Shown: positions 20,531-31,146 of the stretch, one piece after another
How the letters are laid out: each line of letters starts with the position of its first letter
How positions within the stretch are numbered: position 1 is the first letter of the stretch
NCBI RefSeq assembly: GCF_020520425.1
Contig: NC_079487.1
Span: forward strand, 133,694,385 to 133,758,384
DNA length: 64,000 nucleotides
Origin: Spinacia oleracea
Lineage: Eukaryota > Streptophyta > Magnoliopsida > Caryophyllales > Amaranthaceae
Reading direction: 5' to 3'
The notes under the pieces: model-generated
Told to the model about the DNA's origin: nothing
The model's database searches: none
What the model saw: the letters and a program-made list of their open reading frames with translations, nothing else
Made by a program: the position numbers and the translations under genes

Positions 20531-23439
20531 TAATCAAAATACGCTATATGACATAAAATAGGCACATAGCAGTGAAACTTTTGGATAGTCAAGATGTATC
20601 AACCTTACACTAACCACATGGAGACTACCATAGAGTTTTCTGTTCCTGAAATAATTGCTGCATAGTAATTCCTCGAAAGTTGGAAAGGAGATGATAACTG
20701 ATTAGGGTTATTTGCTGATAGGAGATTTTGTGATCTGTTTTAGATTTCTAGGAAATAATATTATTGCTGTATAGATTTTCATTATGGTGAATTTGTTTAT
20801 TGTTCTTTAGGCTGGCTTAAAAGAGTTAGCATGGATTGGTAGTCTCTCTAGTTATGTAGACCGATCATTATGCTGGTTTCTGCTGCCTGAGATGCCTCTT
20901 CTGCCTGATTGTTGCAATCAATTACTGCAGTTTCCTTATATCTCTTTTGCTTTTATAGAAGAGCTTGCCCTGCACAGATTACATCTTTTCTTTTCCCGGT
21001 GCTATGCAGACTTGCAGTCAACTGAGTTCCAGAGTCCCGCGCGCAACCTTGTGGAATTTCATAGTAGTATCAACTGTCTTGGGTTCAGGGAGTGAATGTA
21101 TTTAGGAAACCCTTTTTCCTTCTTTTTTCTTTTTTGGTTTCTTGTGGATGAAATGGAGCATACACGTGCACGGAGAGGTATGTTCAAGTGTTCAACTAAT
21201 CTGGAACAAAAATATGATAGGCACTAGATTTTTCTCTGACTTGGTCCATGACTGAAAAGTTTGTGGCTTAGAAGTATCAAACTAATATACTGAAAGAAGT
21301 TTTGGACTTATCAAAGATGATCTGGCCAGAATAAGTCTTTTCATTATATAAATCACTTAATTACCTTCTTGGCTAAACTGCCGACACAGATATCTTAAGA
21401 TAAATCTGCAAGGTCCTTTGACTTCCAATTCCCAAGTTTTGCAGGCACCGCAACTTTCTATCTGAGTTGTTAGATTAATGGAAATGATGTAGCGGGCTGG
21501 AAAACTGTAGACTGCGATAATGGAAATGATGGCCCAACTAAGAAACAAGGCCAGCTGAGCCATCTTTTCTAACTGCGTGTGTTTTGGAGTAATTAGGCTT
21601 TTGTGATGTACAAAATCAATGATAAGTTACTTTGTATACTATAATCTTAATGTAGGACTCTGAAGTTCAGTTCTGGGGGGCAAGACACACTAGTGAGTAG
21701 TGAATACACAGATTGCGAATAGATGCTCAGCATGTTCTATTAGCAAATACACTGATTTTGATGTGTTGATATCACCAGATTTCTCACTTTGGCTACAGAA
21801 AAGTCTGCATAGCAAGTTCATCACTTGTAGCCTCTGAACTATTGCACTATCATTGGATGAATTCTGGTGTCTTTACCCCCCCCCCCCTTATGTTTTAGCT
21901 CTTATACGCTAGCAGCTTCCGTGTTTTGCCATTGATTTTCCAGTTTTTAATACCTATATTTGGTTTACATTATCCTAATTGATTAATCTCCTATTCTTAA
22001 TGTTTGGTTTATGTATCAGATACAGATGACCCACATTATTCATAAGATATAAGATATGGTAGTTCGGACCGGCTTTAGAATACCTAAGAACTATATCTTG
22101 TATCAGTTCTTTAGTTTTTATATTTATCTGATAAGCCACTTGTGATTTAATAGTTCAGTCAATTTTAGATTATGTTGCTATCTCTATTGAATTTTGGAAA
22201 TAGTCACTATTGATTGGTCATCATGAATCTTTAATGACAGTACGAGAAGCATAAGTGTGTAACATTCATTGGATATTTCAATCCAATATTAACTTTCAAA
22301 GTATACCCAAAACGTCCTTAGAAGAACCCCTAACATGACCAAAGTGCCCCCGATATCGGACTGACAGTCCAAAACTTTAACTTATGTTAGAGTTTTGTTA
22401 TTCTTTACTACGAGTATGTCTTAACGTCCCTTTTGCTTTCATTTCATCAAGAAAGATAGTATTATGAAATATTTCTTTGATGTAATATTTTTAATGTTCG
22501 TTTTTTTATTTGGTCTGACAGGCCACATTTGAAGCGTTGCTACTCATGGCTTCTGGTTTGATCCATTTAATGTAGAACTTTGCAACAATCTTCCTCGGGA
22601 TAACGTTTCTTCCAGAGTTCCAGGCCAGATCTGCAGCATTTAGGTACTGATTAGTTGGGATTCCTTATTGTTTTTAGGGAAATAGAATATTGATATAGTG
22701 TAGATTTTTCCCTTTTTTTAATAATAAAGGACGGTCCCCTACTGATTTGAATTGATAAGAACGTTACTTAAGAGTTCTTAATCTCCCTGTTTTGCAACAA
22801 AATTCCATACCTAAAAGTCCTTGCATACCTACAAAAGTAAAAGCAAACCCTTATTGATGCTTATTGACCCATACATATCTTAACTTTGCTCTGGTAAAAA
22901 AAAAACAATACTTTTATAGGTATGCGAAAGTGACTAAAATTGTTTTTAATTAGGAATCTTAACAAAAGTTGTGTGCAGCTCAGCTTCTAGTATGATCTTT
23001 AAACACTTTCGTATTGGATGAAGTTAACCAACAATCTGTGATTGATCGGAATATATCTAACTTGATAATGACAGTGCAATATTGATTAGTGTATTACCTA
23101 ATATTGCTGCTAGGTACTTTTTCAAGATTTATCTGAACATTCTTGTGTATGCGAAAGAGTTATCGTGTTGTACAGAGTTAAATCTCCTACACTTGGATTT
23201 ATTCTTTAGAGAATCATATACGAAAAGTAAAGTTATATTCCTTGCCTTTCCTGTTTAAGGAAGCATAATCTAGGTCTCATTAATGGAAACTATGATTTTA
23301 GTGTACATGAAGTTTCAACATAACTGCCCAATATTGTTTTCAGGAATATCATGCTAAACTGCTAAAATTAAAATTCTATGCATGTAAACTTATACGTGAA
23401 TGACTGTGTATCAGTGTATACAATATATATATGTGAGAC
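20531..23439. other. Long intergenic stretch before small gene f
   Basis: No gene recognised. Frames at 20892-21095 and 21357-21563 have no known motif. A homopolymer of about 11 C lies near 21877-21887. A segment at 22522-22643 is bounded by TTTGGTCTGACAG and AG/GTACTG and could be an untranslated exon. TTGTTTTCAG at about 23333-23342 could be the acceptor of the exon holding gene f. Confidence 0.4.
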
Positions 23440-23769
23440 ATGACTGTATTAAACGAGTATGACATATACTTCTCTCATTTGTTGTCTCCTCGCAGGAAAC
23501 TCAATGTCTCTAAATCTTCGAGCAATAGCAATACCAGCAAGTATGTGAAGAGAAATACTTGTCCTGGAAAATTTGAAGAAGATTTCGATATTGAGGCTGA
23601 GGAATATATCAAACAAAAGCTTAAGCGCATTATTATGGATGGCGATGTTGAACAAAAGGATAATGCTAGCAAGCAAGAAGAAGAAGAAGTCTATGTAGAT
23701 GCCAAAGCAGAGGAATTCATCAAGCAAAAGAAGTCAGAACTCAGCAAGGTCTACATGAATGTTGGGTAA
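23440..23769 (+). CDS. Small DUF761-like protein f with doubled C-terminal motif
   Basis: A 109-aa frame, intronless within the CDS; function unknown. The N-terminal block LNEYDIYFSHLLSPRRK (about residues 4-20) matches genes b and c. A Ser/Asn-rich linker follows. The acidic motif is present twice: DFDIEAEEYIKQKLKRI (about 48-64) and YVDAKAEEFIKQKKSELS (about 84-101). The doubled form links it to gene e, 13 kb away across ispE and the LRR pseudogene. The ATG at 23440 aligns with the paralogues. Unlike the others it may have a spliced 5' UTR, since a good acceptor lies about 98 bases upstream. Minus-strand frames 23449-23727 and 23475-23672 are shadows. Confidence 0.78.
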   Translation: MTVLNEYDIYFSHLLSPRRKLNVSKSSSNSNTSKYVKRNTCPGKFEEDFDIEAEEYIKQKLKRIIMDGDVEQKDNASKQEEEEVYVDAKAEEFIKQKKSELSKVYMNVG

Positions 23770-24479
23770 ATACTAAATACCTGCACATTTTTAAGCTTTC
23801 ACCTGCTTTTTCTGTTCATAACTGGAGAGGAATGTGCCTGGTTGCAAATATATGATTTCCGTATTATTATATGTTCCCCCTTTGAACCAAATTATAAAGG
23901 AGAAATAATACTACATTACTACTTATATTGCTATATGTATGAGTGCCTAATTGTTACTTTCCTATGTCTAGATATTATCAATTGTTCGTCTACTGTACTT
24001 TGAGGTTACATGTTCGACTCCTTACTAGGTCTTGAGAAAAAAGAAATCTTGTCTGTATTTGTTTGGAGATAGTATACCATTTTGGCTTGTTAAAAGAAAG
24101 ATTGGCCATTGTATTAGTAGTCACTTGTTAAAAATAATGTTATTGGTGCATGTAATATTTAAGTGGATTATTTTCATGAATTTTTGCCTACAGTTGAATA
24201 TGGTTTAGTATTAGTTAAAATCCTATAAGAGAGACTAAATATCAGCACATGGAAAGAATTACTCCGTACATATTTGCTGCCCTTTCTATGCTCAGTCATG
24301 TACTTATCATTGCTATTTTCAAGGCTTGTAAAGTGTAAACTGTAAAGAGTTCGAAAATTCAGTATATAGAGATTTTACCATGATAATTACAACTTCTTAT
24401 GAAGTTGAAATGACAAAAATAAATAGTAATACATTTAAGTTGAAATGAACTAAACAGGACTGAAATATTGATCCATGGC

Positions 24480-24640
24480 CGTGACTCGAACCTAGCTCAG
24501 AGATCATATTTTAGAGTCTACAACTCACAACTCACATCTGGTGTGATCTCAAACCTAGTTGATCTGGTGTGACTCGAACCTAGTTGATCTGGTTGATCTG
24601 TCTACAACTCACAACTCACATCTCACAACTCATAGTTAGG
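24480..24640. repeat. Short direct repeats with B-box-like sequence
   Basis: GTGACTCGAACCTAG and CTACAACTCACAACTCACATCT recur two or three times. Read on the minus strand, GGTTCGAGTCAC resembles a pol III B box, so decayed SINE copies are possible. No A box or target duplication could be seen. Confidence 0.4.
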
Positions 24641-25424
24641 AGACCATGACCAGGGCACCCACCAAGGCCACCAGCAGTATTACTTTCAAGTTACCAAAAT
24701 ACAGGATATTAAAGTATGTAATGTAATGTAACACAACAAAAGTGTCATTTTAGCACACTTTATAAGACCCAGGAAATGTTATTCTGGATACACATTACAC
24801 ATTCACCAAGTAAAAGTGCAGGACCACAACATAAAGAAAGAAAGAAAGAACACATTTTAACATAAATATTTTAGGAGGGGCAGTCAATCAATAGCTATAA
24901 AATTAAGAAAATGAAACAGGTCCACTCAATTTGAGAGATGCCACCAATGATTGATAGTGCCAAGAATAGGAAGTTTTCCCATGTGTTTAGCCAATTAAAA
25001 CTGTCACATAATAATACTACTCTGTAGAAAGAAAATATCCTTCCAACCCTTGTTGTTTAGAATTGACGGGGCCAAATTATGCAAGTAAGAGTAAGATTAT
25101 GATTTCTTTTATCATTTTATTTTTATAGGGCAATCTTTTGAAAAATGGTCTAAAATGTTAAATAAGGCAACTAAAAAAAGACAGAGAAAGTATTACAGAA
25201 ATAAGAAGGGTGTTAAAAACTTAAAATGCCCCAAAAATAAAACTGCCTAAATTTTTTGTGATGGACCATTTCTAGTACCATTACTGCCCTCCTCTGCATG
25301 TTGCAAATTCAGACAAAACCCTCATTTTCCTCATTAAAAAAAAATTTAAAAGATTTCCTGATATCATTTGTTGCAAACCTAAAAACCAAGCTACAACTAA
25401 CTGCCCTTTGGCCTTTGCCTGTTG

Positions 25425-25770
25425 TGAAATCACACTATGGAATTTGTTTGTATGGATGTGTACTAGCTTAGTTAGTTTTAGCGGTGACACTAAGCAACAA
25501 CTAGCATCCAAACCCCTTTGATGTTATGAAATCACAATACTGATACCCCTTGACGTCAACTAACTTAGTTGGTTGAAGTGCTGATAATATTAAGCAACAA
25601 CTGAACAACTCTTTGCATGTTATGAAGTCACACTACTTATTTTAGCCTCGATGTGAACTAACTTAGTTGGTACTAACAATTTCATGTTATGAAATCAATC
25701 AAAATTCCGGATGTGAACTAGCTTAGTTGGTTTAAGACGTGATACTCTTAAAGACTTTGAGATAATGAGA
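25425..25770. repeat. Degenerate tandem repeat, four units with tRNA-like A-box phrase
   Basis: Four diverged units of about 80-100 bp each carry GTTATGAAATCACAC-like sequence followed by GTGAACTAACTTAGTTGGT and, in the first two, AAGCAACAACT. The phrase TAGCTTAGTTGGTTTAAG in the last unit resembles a tRNA A-box region, and GAGATCGAATAAT 40 bases later resembles a weak B box. Whether this is a SINE-derived satellite is uncertain. Confidence 0.5.
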
Positions 25771-26176
25771 TCGAATAATTGATATAGCATTACTTGAAAA
25801 GAGATAGTAGCAAAGATCAATAATAATAATATACAACAAAATTTCATGAACCCTTCATTTGTTCTTTTTTTTTTTGATGTTATTGGTGTTTTGGGCAAAC
25901 ACTCAAGAACACAACTACAAGTCTACAGCAGCAAAGTTTCATTATGTTTTTTTCTACTTTGCTGGAAAATAAAAGAAAATAAAAATGAAGGGTTCCAAGA
26001 AACCAAAGGAACCCTCTTCCTAAAAAAAAATAAAAAATAAAAAAAAGAGAAATTTCAAAGAAAAAGGCTCCTCAAAAAGTCTCCTAAAAAAAAAGTGCTC
26101 AACCTCAATCACCCCATAACCTAAATTATCCCCACAAAAAAAAAAGAAAAAGAAAAAAAAGATTAGAGCTTGAATT

Positions 26177-26632
26177 TTAGTGGATGGATCTGCAAAGTGG
26201 GCAAGTAGTGTGATGATTATCAAACCATTTTTCCAAGCAATTTCTGTGGAAGAAATGCTTACATGACAATTCACTCACCTCTTCTTCATCCTCAAATTTA
26301 CACAAACAAACACAGCACTCTCCTTCAAGGGCAATTTTGGAATTTCCATCTCTGTGAATTTTACTGTTACTGTCACTTTTCTTGCTCTTGTCTGCACACA
26401 AATACTTGAACTGTGTAATTGAAATACCCCTCAATCTCCTCATTCTGTTTGGTTCGTTTGTTGGTGATGATTGATTTTCTTCCAAATTACTCGAAAAACC
26501 CCAGTTTATCGCCCCTGTCAATTGAAGAATTGACCGCAGTAAGTTCTTCAGAATCGCAACTGACATTACTGTGTTCATCACTAACACTGGTAGAACCCCT
26601 TCTGATGGACTTGGGAAATTTGATAATCCCAT
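26177..26632 (-). CDS. RING-H2 E3 ubiquitin ligase, XERICO-like
   Basis: An intronless 151-aa protein predicted to transfer ubiquitin from an E2 to substrates. Residues 1 to about 42 (MGLSNFPSPSEGVLP then a hydrophobic LVMNTVMSVAILKNLLRSIL segment) match the N-terminal signature of XERICO and related short RING-H2 proteins, where the segment is a membrane anchor. The C-terminal RING-H2 (about 106-148) has all eight ligands: C-x2-C in ECCVC, C in ELSC, H-x2-H in KHFFH, C in RNC, and C-x2-C in TCPLC. A conserved W (EKWF) follows the sixth ligand. XERICO raises ABA levels and drought tolerance in Arabidopsis; that role here is inference. The Arabidopsis gene beside DUF707 (At1g67856, from memory) is also RING-type. 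The upstream minus strand is CT-rich, as in many plant 5' UTRs. Confidence 0.9.
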   Translation of the reverse strand: MGLSNFPSPSEGVLPVLVMNTVMSVAILKNLLRSILQLTGAINWGFSSNLEENQSSPTNEPNRMRRLRGISITQFKYLCADKSKKSDSNSKIHRDGNSKIALEGECCVCLCKFEDEEEVSELSCKHFFHRNCLEKWFDNHHTTCPLCRSIH

Positions 26633-27339
26633 CTTTCTAAAATGTTAAATTTTGTCGTTTAAAGCTCAATTCTGAAGTAGAGAGATTTTAGAGAGAGAAA
26701 AAGAGGGAATTTTTTTTTTCTAGAGAGAGAAAATTTTAGAATTTTTGAAGGGCCTAGGAGTAGGAAGGAAGGGGAGGGACAATAATAAATAAGGGTAAGG
26801 ATTAAAGGAAGGGAAAGGGGTTTTGTTGGTTAAACTTAACTAGATGTATCGGTTAAATGAGTAAACCATGGTTAAGTTTTTTTTGTTGAAGGGGTTGAGG
26901 TGGGGGATTGTTGACACGTGTTGATACGTGTAAGGTGTTTATTAGATGAAAAAAATAAGTGATTTAAATAAGGCTTTAATCAAATTGAGTAAAAACTAAG
27001 GGCGTGTTTGGGTTTTTTATTTTTAGCGGTATGAGAATAAAAAGGGAAAGTTTCACTTAACCACGTGTCCACTTGATTCTAGACTAGCCAATAGGAGAAG
27101 CAAATGTGGCAAGGTAGATGAATGTGGACCCTTTTTTGTCACCAACTAAGAGAGAAAGAAAGAACTTTCTTGATTTTAGTGAATGTTTTAATATCAGTCG
27201 ACATATTTTGTCTGAACTTATTTTATCTTATCGTAATTGTTTTTATCTGTCTTATTTCATCTGAAAAAACTTATTTATTTTGAGTTAAATCAATTTATTT
27301 TAACATAAATCTGTTTTTGTACAAAATTATTTTAAAATA
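26633..27339. other. RING gene promoter and flank
   Basis: A GA/CT-rich tract at about 26680-26740 is probably the 5' UTR. CACGTG-related sites lie near 26925 (ACACGTGTTGATACGTGT) and 27062 (CCACGTGTCC) and could serve as ABRE/G-boxes. AAGTTCAG-type MITE remnants lie at about 27200-27320. Confidence 0.45.
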
Positions 27340-27893
27340 GGCCAATTTGTTAAAAAAGACCTTTTATAACCCAAATTTTGCGAGAAAGGACCTTATATAA
27401 TTTTTTTTGTGAAATCACACCTTAACGTAAATTTTTTTGCGAGAAAGGACCTTATATAATTTTTTTTTTGTGAAATCACACCTTAATGTAATTTTTTTTG
27501 CGAAAGACAACCAAAAGTAAATTTCCGGCATTGACTGAGCTTTTTCGGCCATTGACTTGCACGTGAGAAGCACGTGTGACTTTATTTTGCTAATCACACC
27601 CAATTTTCCTCCAAAATTCTAAGCTTTAAAACATAAAGTTGAAAAAAAAATCGAAATAAAGTCAAGTTTGAAAATTCAAGACTCGGGAAAATCTATGTCT
27701 TTAGCCAACGTAAGCCACACGTGCTGCTCACGTGCAAGTCAATGACCGGAAAAGCTCAATCAATGCCGGAAACTTCCCTTAGGTCCTTTCTCGCAAAAAA
27801 TAATAATTTAAGGTGTGTTATCACAAAAAAAATTATATAAGGTCCTTTCTCGCAAAATTTGAGTTATAAAAGGTCCTTTTTGGCAAATTTGCC
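27340..27893. mobile_element. Mutator-like MITE with long inverted repeats and 9-bp duplication
   Basis: A 554-bp element. The outer ends GGCCAATTTGTTAAAAAAGA and, reverse-complemented, GGCAAATTTGCCAAAAAGGA extend into inverted arms of over 150 bp that share AAATTTTGCGAGAAAGGACC, GTGTGATTTCAC-like and CACGTG-containing blocks. The target duplication TTTAAAATA is perfect on both sides (27331-27339, 27894-27902). The left arm contains a direct duplication of a 65-bp segment (GCGAGAAAGGACCTTATATA). No protein is encoded. Good arm similarity suggests a fairly young insertion. Confidence 0.9.
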
Positions 27894-27902
27894 TTTAAAA
27901 TA

Positions 27903-29581
27903 CCTTATTTTATTTAACTTGTCTCATCATATGAACAAGATCTTAAATGATTTTGTTGATTGTATGTAAATGTAAATAAAAAAAAGCCCAAGATTTACGC
28001 GTATGCTTAGGTTGCTTACGTGTGGGCCGTCGTTGTAGTAGGCAACAAGGAAGTTTCAATGGTACACAAAGCCCATATAATTGTTTTTCATTGTGGGTGC
28101 CCATTTTGATCAATATAACAAGTAATTTGCTTTTGATGTGTTTAAATTGAATTAATTGCTTAAGAAAATGACCCATTTTATAAAATTTCTTTTTAACTTT
28201 TGTAAAATTCAAAAAGTTTTTTTTGCATTAAACTTTTATAGAGATAATTTTTATTTTTAAAAGTTGTTCTAGAACAAAAAAATGTGAAAGTTTATCTTCA
28301 ATGTGTGGTTATGAAATTGTAGAAATCATGAAATTATACAATATAACTATTTGTTTTATTTTGTTGTATTTTAATAAAAGATAAATTGTAGGTTTTCATA
28401 GACTTTTTTGACAAACTTTATTTGTTGGTGGTGGTGGTGGGGATGCTCTCTTTTCAATCGGCATCATTTTGATGGGTTTAGTGTTTAAGTCGGTTGTTTT
28501 AAGCCAACCCTTGATTCAGCTCGTTGATTTTGCAACTTGGCTTTCAATAGACTCGTGAGTTGTGTATTTGTGTATTTCCTTTTTATCGGACGAAATCTGA
28601 ATTTATCTGAACTGAGTTTATTGAAAATGTCTAATCAATCTGATTGGAACTTATTGATTCATATTAGACCTAATTACAAGATACTAAATCCGTTTATTAA
28701 TGGTTTTTACAGTTACTATTTGAGCAAATATTAAGATAAAAAAGGAAGAGTGTGTAAAAAGGTGAGTGAATATAATAAACTATGGATAAAGTAAGATAGA
28801 TATGTAAAAGGGAGCGTGGGCGTAAGAAAAAAATGAATAAAGTAAGATAAATGAGTGAAAATTTGTGTAAATGGTTTTGGGGTAAGAGGAATAGGATAGA
28901 AAATTTTTATGTCCAAAAAACAAAATATAAAGAACATTATAAAAACAGATTAAAACGGAAAGTGTAAAGATAAGCGAAGGTAGTAGTAAATTTGGGAGAT
29001 TAAACTTATAAGACCTAATTGAGACTTATTGACATTATAACACCTAATTGTAATTTATCAGAACTTATTAGACTTTGATTTGTTTTTGTTTTTTCTCTTT
29101 TCTTTAAAGGTTAAGAGAACATACCCTTCCTTAACACAATTAGATTGACATGGAGTTTTAAGTAAATTAATTAGCCTCTTGTTAATTGATTGTGGACTTA
29201 TGACATCTTGTTTTTAATGGAGCTCTTGTATTACGTCAACCCCTATAAGTTGGCAAAATATCAAAAATTATAGATAATGTTAAAACTTATTAAGGTGGTG
29301 ACATTTTTCTATTCAACGGATCATTTTTCGCCTTTTTGGCTTGCTTTGTAGTGTCTCACCTAAAAATTGTTCTCCTAAAGAGAAAGAGATAAAGGAAACA
29401 AATCGTTCAATTTAGATTATTTACAAATTACTTACTATTTTGTTTTATTTAGAATATTTTTGGAGCCTGATCGATCTAATTGTGTAAAATCGTAAATTAT
29501 TAAATTATATCACCTTAACTCGATGATAATTTATTCAAAATTAAATTCTATGGAGTATTTTTCTTAAGTTAGCTTAGACTA
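27903..29581. other. Intergenic; start of the DUF707 duplication unit
   Basis: AT-rich, no gene. A GGT run (GGTGGTGGTGGTGGGG) lies near 28426-28441. From about 28980 the sequence becomes recognisably similar to 35620-35975 and marks the distal flank of the tandem duplication. Confidence 0.5.
28980..29360. repeat. Distal flank of tandem duplication, copy 1
   Basis: Shares long stretches with 35620-35975, including ATTGACATGGAGTTTTA, CCTCTTGTTAATTGATTGTG and CATTTTTCGCCTTTTTGGCT. It lies downstream of DUF707 gene A just as the other copy lies downstream of gene B, so the duplicated unit runs from about 28980 to about 35420. Confidence 0.8.
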
Positions 29582-29962
29582 GGGGCGTGTTCGGCGGTAG
29601 CTTTTGAGGTAGCGGGTAGCGTTTTGGCCGAGTCAAGACGCTACTTGTAAAATTTGTAAGTGTTTGGCGAGGTAGCGATTTAGGTAGCGGTTAGCGGTAG
29701 AGGTAGCGGTTGAGTAGCTTTTATCAAACGTTAAAATTAGTAGCGTTTAAGGTAGCGGGTAGTGTTTGACAAATTTATAATAAAGTTTTAAATAATATTT
29801 CACCTTTTATTTTATTTTATAATATCAACCGCTACTTTTACCGAACACTCATATCAGTTACCCGCTACCTTTGACAGCTAACCGTTACCCGCTACTATTG
29901 ACCGCTACCCGCTACTGAACCGCTACCTGCTACCCGCTACCGCTACTTTTGCCGAACAGGGC
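29582..29962. mobile_element. MITE with GGTAGCGG-rich arms
   Basis: A 381-bp element with inverted ends GGGGCGTGTTCGGC / GCCGAACAGGGC, flanked by CTA on both sides (29579-29581, 29963-29965). The arms are built of GGTAGCGG / CCGCTACC iterations. The 3-bp duplication suggests the PIF/Harbinger group. It is absent from the other duplication copy. Confidence 0.75.
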
Positions 29963-29965
29963 CTA

Positions 29966-31146
29966 GAGCTAAGAAAACAACAATGACATTTTATAAAACC
30001 GTGTAAATGTGAGCAAGATGGGAAATATGCCAACATGTCATCCTTTTAAAATATGAAATGCTCAATTTCTGGAATAAAAAGTTACACCCCAGATATCAAA
30101 TCGATCAAAAAGTTCAAAAAGTGAAAAGAAACAAAGAAATAGTGAAAGATAAGTGCTAAGATATTTGTGATCCTATGTAGAGAGAGTAGAGATGGGATGC
30201 ACCTAGAGACGGCGGATGTGGCGGGTTGGGTGGATCATGGGTGGGTCGTGGGTCGGAGATACTTCACACACAATCCGCCTCAGTTAACTTAGGATGGGTC
30301 GAGTTTCGGGTTGTGTCGGGAAAAATGGACACAAACATGATGGGTCCTGGTGGGTTTTGCGGGTTGAGTGGGTCCGATGTGTTTGGTGGATTACGCGCAC
30401 ATTTTATTTCTCATATACTTTGTATTTCGTATGTAAGAAATTTAAGGTGTACGCCTCATACAATCAGCGTTGCCAAATGATTTCTTATCTTACTAAAATG
30501 AAAGAGAACATAGCAAATATATGACACTTAAACTATCAAGGTCGCTAATAGTAAAACACAAAAAGATGCAATCATACAAATAATGAATCAGGGAATATCT
30601 CTCACATGGTCGTCAAGATCGGATAAAAATCAAAATAAAGCCGAGCGAAATCAGAACTCACCAAAATATGGTACAACAAATGAGAATGACCAACCCAAAT
30701 CCGTCACAATTAACCAATTTAACATAATCCCACATGATAAGTCTATTTACCTCTTTCTCTGTCTCGATCTCCACTCTTGAACTCTTGATGTATTCTTATT
30801 CAAATGTGATTTTCTTTGTAATTTTGAATAATTTCTCCAAAGTGCAAAGAGTGCCACATAGGTTTTAAACCAATCCTTAAAGAATGTCATGTAAATGTAT
30901 AACTATGCAAGTAAAAATTACATATCTCCCCTTAAAAATTGTTTAATTATACACATTTGACAAAGAACATTGTCAACCCCTCAAAAATACCAGAGCCCTA
31001 TGGACAAAATTGTTGCCTGTTATCACCAATATAGACCTACAATTTGGTACAACCGTACAACTATATCTTATGTTTCAATCATTTGCCCTATAAATTTCCT
31101 TTGCTTAATAGCAACTCCTCCACAAAATTTCGCCATTTACCGGGAC
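29966..31146. other. 3' flank of DUF707 gene A
   Basis: Contains a GGGT-rich segment (about 30190-30370) absent from the paralogous flank. A region from about 30740 onward (CTTGATGTATTCTTATTCA) is shared with 36160 onward. Frames at 30226-30480, 30294-30524, 30583-30780 and the first part of 30970-31395 are not genes. The last segment is the gene's 3' UTR. Confidence 0.5.

Larger units (their letters stand above)
23770..26176. other. Intergenic between small gene f and RING gene
   Basis: AT-rich with two patches of degenerate direct repeats (24480-24640, 25425-25770). Frames at 25281-25511, 25695-25898, 25846-26040 and 26020-26274 show no domain; the last overlaps the RING gene on the same strand in another frame. 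The A-rich 26020-26160 segment is probably the RING gene's 3' UTR. Confidence 0.5.

Noticed and set aside
24840-24850. GAAAGAAAGAAAGAA run as a microsatellite of note
   Set aside because: Only three units, short and common in AT/GA-rich plant DNA.
26925-26945. Possible CRISPR-like or phage-type repeat (GACACGTGTTGATACGTGT)
   Set aside because: Only two ACGTGT occurrences in a plant promoter; better explained as G-box-like sites.
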